DNA of 64,000 bases from a candidate division CSSED10-310 bacterium (GTDB lineage Bacteria; CSSED10-310). The number at the start of each line of letters is the position of its first letter. The stretch's first letter is position 1. Below, piece after piece: positions 62,216 through 64,000 of this stretch. Location of the stretch: contig JAFGEQ010000009.1 in assembly GCA_016931515.1 (NCBI GenBank), positions 62,001 to 126,000 on the forward strand, in the 5' to 3' direction. Below the pieces are notes generated by a model. The model did not search any database and had not been told where the DNA came from. It saw nothing but the letters and a program-made list of their open reading frames with translations. Both the position numbers and the translations under genes were made by a program.

Positions 62216-64000
62216 ATGAAAAATAAAGGGGTTTTATTCAGCCTGATTTTTATCGGATTGATCTCAGCATCTCCCCGGATCATGGCAAACGTCGTGATCA
62301 ATGAAATCCTGTACGACCCGACAGGCTCCGATACGGGTTTTGAATTCGTTGAACTGGTCAATAATGGATCGGAATCTTTCGATCTGACAGGATTCGAACT
62401 CAAACTTGCCGACAGCAACTACTATGCTTTCGCTTCTTTTCAGCTCCCCGCCAATCAGAGGGTCGTCGTTCATAACAATCTGACAGGGGACGATACCCCG
62501 ACGGATCTGTTTACCGGACCGCTGGCCAATATGGGAAATACCAGCGGCAGTGTTGCTCTGTTCAGTGGGCCCCACTCCAGCGGTAACATCGTCGATTTCA
62601 TGCAGTACGGTGCCGGTGGTCAGCAGTGGCAAAGCGTAGCCGTGGATGCCGCTATATGGACGCAGGATGATTTTACCGACGATGTCGCAGAAGGAATATC
62701 GGTGAATCTGGACCCCGATGGAATCGACAACAACGTATCAACCGACTGGACCGGTTGTGATCCGACGGAAAATGGCATTAATTGCCAACCTGCTTCACCG
62801 ACCGAGACTCCAACGGTCCCAACCGCAACACCTCCTCCTCCAACAAATACTCCGACTGCAAGCACTCCACCGACCCATACCCCCACATCAACGGCAACAC
62901 CCAGCCCGACAACCACCCCGTCCTCACCCGCTACGTCAACTCCGACAGAAGCGCCTACCATAACGCCAACACCCGAGCCAACCATGACTCCCGCGGAAGC
63001 GCCGGTCCTCATCAATGAGGTGTTTTACGATCCCATGGGAGTCGACACCGGTTTTGAATGGATCGAACTCATCAATGTCAGTCCGATGCCCGTCAACCTA
63101 TTGTCATGGGTTCTGAGGCCTGATAGCGCTGACTATTTTACTTTTCCCGAGTTCGTAATCGAATCCGGTGCCAGGGTTCTGGTGCATATCAACACGGAGG
63201 GAACTTCCTCGGGATCTGAACTCTATGCCGGACTCTCGCAGAATATGGGAAATACATCCGGCAGCATCGTTCTCTTTTCGGGAACTCCCTTTTCAATCGA
63301 CACGATCGTTGATTTTGTCGAATATGGCGCTGGAAGTCAGACTTGGGAATCCCTTGCGGTGGCCGCCGGAATATGGACAGCCGGCGATTTTGCAACCGAT
63401 GTCGAAGAAGGGTATTCGCTGAACCGGTTCCCCGATGCCATCGATACCAACATATCGTCGGATTGGTCGCAATGCGAGCATTCCTTTCTCGCGGAAAACT
63501 GCATCCCGCCAACTGCCACACCAAGCTCATCCCCGACATCACTACCAACATCAACACCGTCACCGACTGCAAGTCCGGGCACAGGCACTCCGACCGAAAC
63601 ACCGACTGCAACACCCACCGTAGAGCCCACACAGGCTTCCGGTGTGACGATCAATGAAGTTCTCTATAATCCACAGGGAAACGATACCGGGCTTGAGTTT
63701 ATTGAACTTGTCAACACATCCGGCTCACCTGTTGAGCTGACCGGGTTCGATCTTAAACCGGATACATCCTCGTATTACACTTTTCCGGCCTTCATTCTGA
63801 GCGCCGGCGAACGGGTCGTGGTTCGAGTGAATACGTCGGGGGATAACACGGAGCATGAGCTGTTCACCGGTCCAACCAGCAACATGGGTAATTCCACGGG
63901 ATTTGTTGCGTTGTTCAACAACTCGACGCATGGGGCATCAACGATTGTCGACTATGTTGAATTCGGTGCCGGAGGCCAAACCTGGGAATCGGCTGCTGTC
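62216..64000 (+). CDS. Secreted protein with tandem lamin-tail domains (3' partial)
   Basis: At least 595 residues; the frame runs off the window. AGGGGG lies upstream of the ATG. The signal peptide (KGVFLFSLIFIGLISASPR-like, actually KGVLFSLIFIGLISA) is followed by three lamin-tail domains with the same opening phrase: INEILYDPTGSDTGFEFVEL (~27), INEVFYDPMGVDTGFEWIEL (~266) and INEVLYNPQGNDTGLEFIEL (~480). Thr/Pro-rich linkers (TPTATPTPTE-like) of ~40-75 residues separate them. Such domains are common in secreted and surface proteins of many phyla. A surface adhesin or nuclease-linked role is possible; no enzyme domain is visible in the part present. Confidence 0.85.
   Translation, partial: MKNKGVLFSLIFIGLISASPRIMANVVINEILYDPTGSDTGFEFVELVNNGSESFDLTGFELKLADSNYYAFASFQLPANQRVVVHNNLTGDDTPTDLFTGPLANMGNTSGSVALFSGPHSSGNIVDFMQYGAGGQQWQSVAVDAAIWTQDDFTDDVAEGISVNLDPDGIDNNVSTDWTGCDPTENGINCQPASPTETPTVPTATPPPPTNTPTASTPPTHTPTSTATPSPTTTPSSPATSTPTEAPTITPTPEPTMTPAEAPVLINEVFYDPMGVDTGFEWIELINVSPMPVNLLSWVLRPDSADYFTFPEFVIESGARVLVHINTEGTSSGSELYAGLSQNMGNTSGSIVLFSGTPFSIDTIVDFVEYGAGSQTWESLAVAAGIWTAGDFATDVEEGYSLNRFPDAIDTNISSDWSQCEHSFLAENCIPPTATPSSSPTSLPTSTPSPTASPGTGTPTETPTATPTVEPTQASGVTINEVLYNPQGNDTGLEFIELVNTSGSPVELTGFDLKPDTSSYYTFPAFILSAGERVVVRVNTSGDNTEHELFTGPTSNMGNSTGFVALFNNSTHGASTIVDYVEFGAGGQTWESAAV
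62776..63000 (+). repeat. Low-complexity Thr/Pro-coding tract
   Basis: Codons ACN and CCN dominate (for example ACACCCAGCCCGACAACC), coding a Thr/Pro linker between lamin-tail domains 1 and 2. A similar shorter tract lies at ~63511-63640. Confidence 0.85.

Noticed and set aside
62776-63640. Repeated CCNACN tracts looking like a CRISPR array or minisatellite
   Set aside because: The units are irregular, carry no spacers and code in frame for Thr/Pro linkers between lamin-tail domains.
1-64000. Selenoproteins with in-frame TGA in the window
   Set aside because: SelA makes them likely in this genome, but I found no gene here whose conserved reading frame continues through TGA. A SECIS search was not possible.

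Overview
The window is a gene-dense stretch of a bacterial chromosome, of about middling GC by eye, with no stretch over 300 bases lacking a gene. The longest gaps are about 240 bases, at 61977-62215 and 32137-32372. I saw no rRNA, tRNA, CRISPR array, insertion sequence, phage gene or integrase. The organism looks like a diderm (Gram-negative) bacterium. The reasons are an LptA/OstA-like domain, SurA/PpiC-type foldases, lipoproteins with lipoboxes, a TonB C-terminal domain and an AmiC-type amidase. Myxobacteria-style Ser/Thr kinases, an MglA-type GTPase, HD-GYP signalling, SelA, and Pro/Thr-rich linkers between lamin-tail domains point to an uncultured deltaproteobacterium-like or candidate-phylum lineage. 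I cannot name the phylum from sequence alone.

Layout. 1-2287 (minus): ECF sigma factor, zinc-finger anti-sigma and a TPR/OstA-like envelope protein, translationally coupled. 2416-8102 (minus): a heterodimeric ABC exporter, threonine aldolase and a lipoprotein. 8177-9230 (plus): purine nucleoside phosphorylase and a DUF3006 protein. 9231-25574 (minus): twelve tightly packed genes running from a membrane glycosyltransferase through mfd, two parvulin foldases, an S4 RNA-binding protein, holA, holB, a flippase-like protein and another glycosyltransferase to a histidine kinase. 25623-32136: a TPR protein, a circularly permuted ATP-grasp enzyme (plus), a secreted protein, KhpA, a coupled FabF pair and a GAF/HD-GYP protein. 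32373-34791: selA convergent with mtnA. 35004-43017 (plus): a giant pseudo-receiver/kinase/TonB protein, a small coiled-coil protein, an M24 peptidase, a lipoprotein and a LysM amidase. 43139-46320: IHF/HU, three uncharacterised genes and a convergent Clp_N/MshEN protein. 46482-50358: glycosyltransferase, metallophosphoesterase and a second pseudo-receiver/kinase. 50542-56886: class I aldolase, divergent SHMT, RlmI-like methyltransferase, a membrane protein, NDK and a RumA-like protein lacking its catalytic residues. 56963-64000: subtilase, two small envelope proteins, an MglA-like GTPase and a tandem lamin-tail surface protein that runs off the window.

Several themes recur. Regulation joins two-component parts to Ser/Thr kinases: both receiver-kinase proteins carry serine where the phosphorylatable aspartate should be. 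Envelope biogenesis is spread over much of the window (OstA-like protein, foldases, glycosyltransferases, flippase, amidase, ABC exporter). Many adjacent genes overlap by ATGA or TGATG, so co-translation looks common.

The strongest candidates for something undescribed are the receiver-kinase-TM-TonB_C protein (35004-38393), the Clp_N/MshEN protein without ATPase (45109-46320), and the RumA-like protein that keeps its iron-sulfur cysteines but loses the catalytic Cys and Glu (55552-56886). The last of these starts directly on the U-tract of a terminator hairpin. These are inferences from motifs read by eye; no database search was possible.
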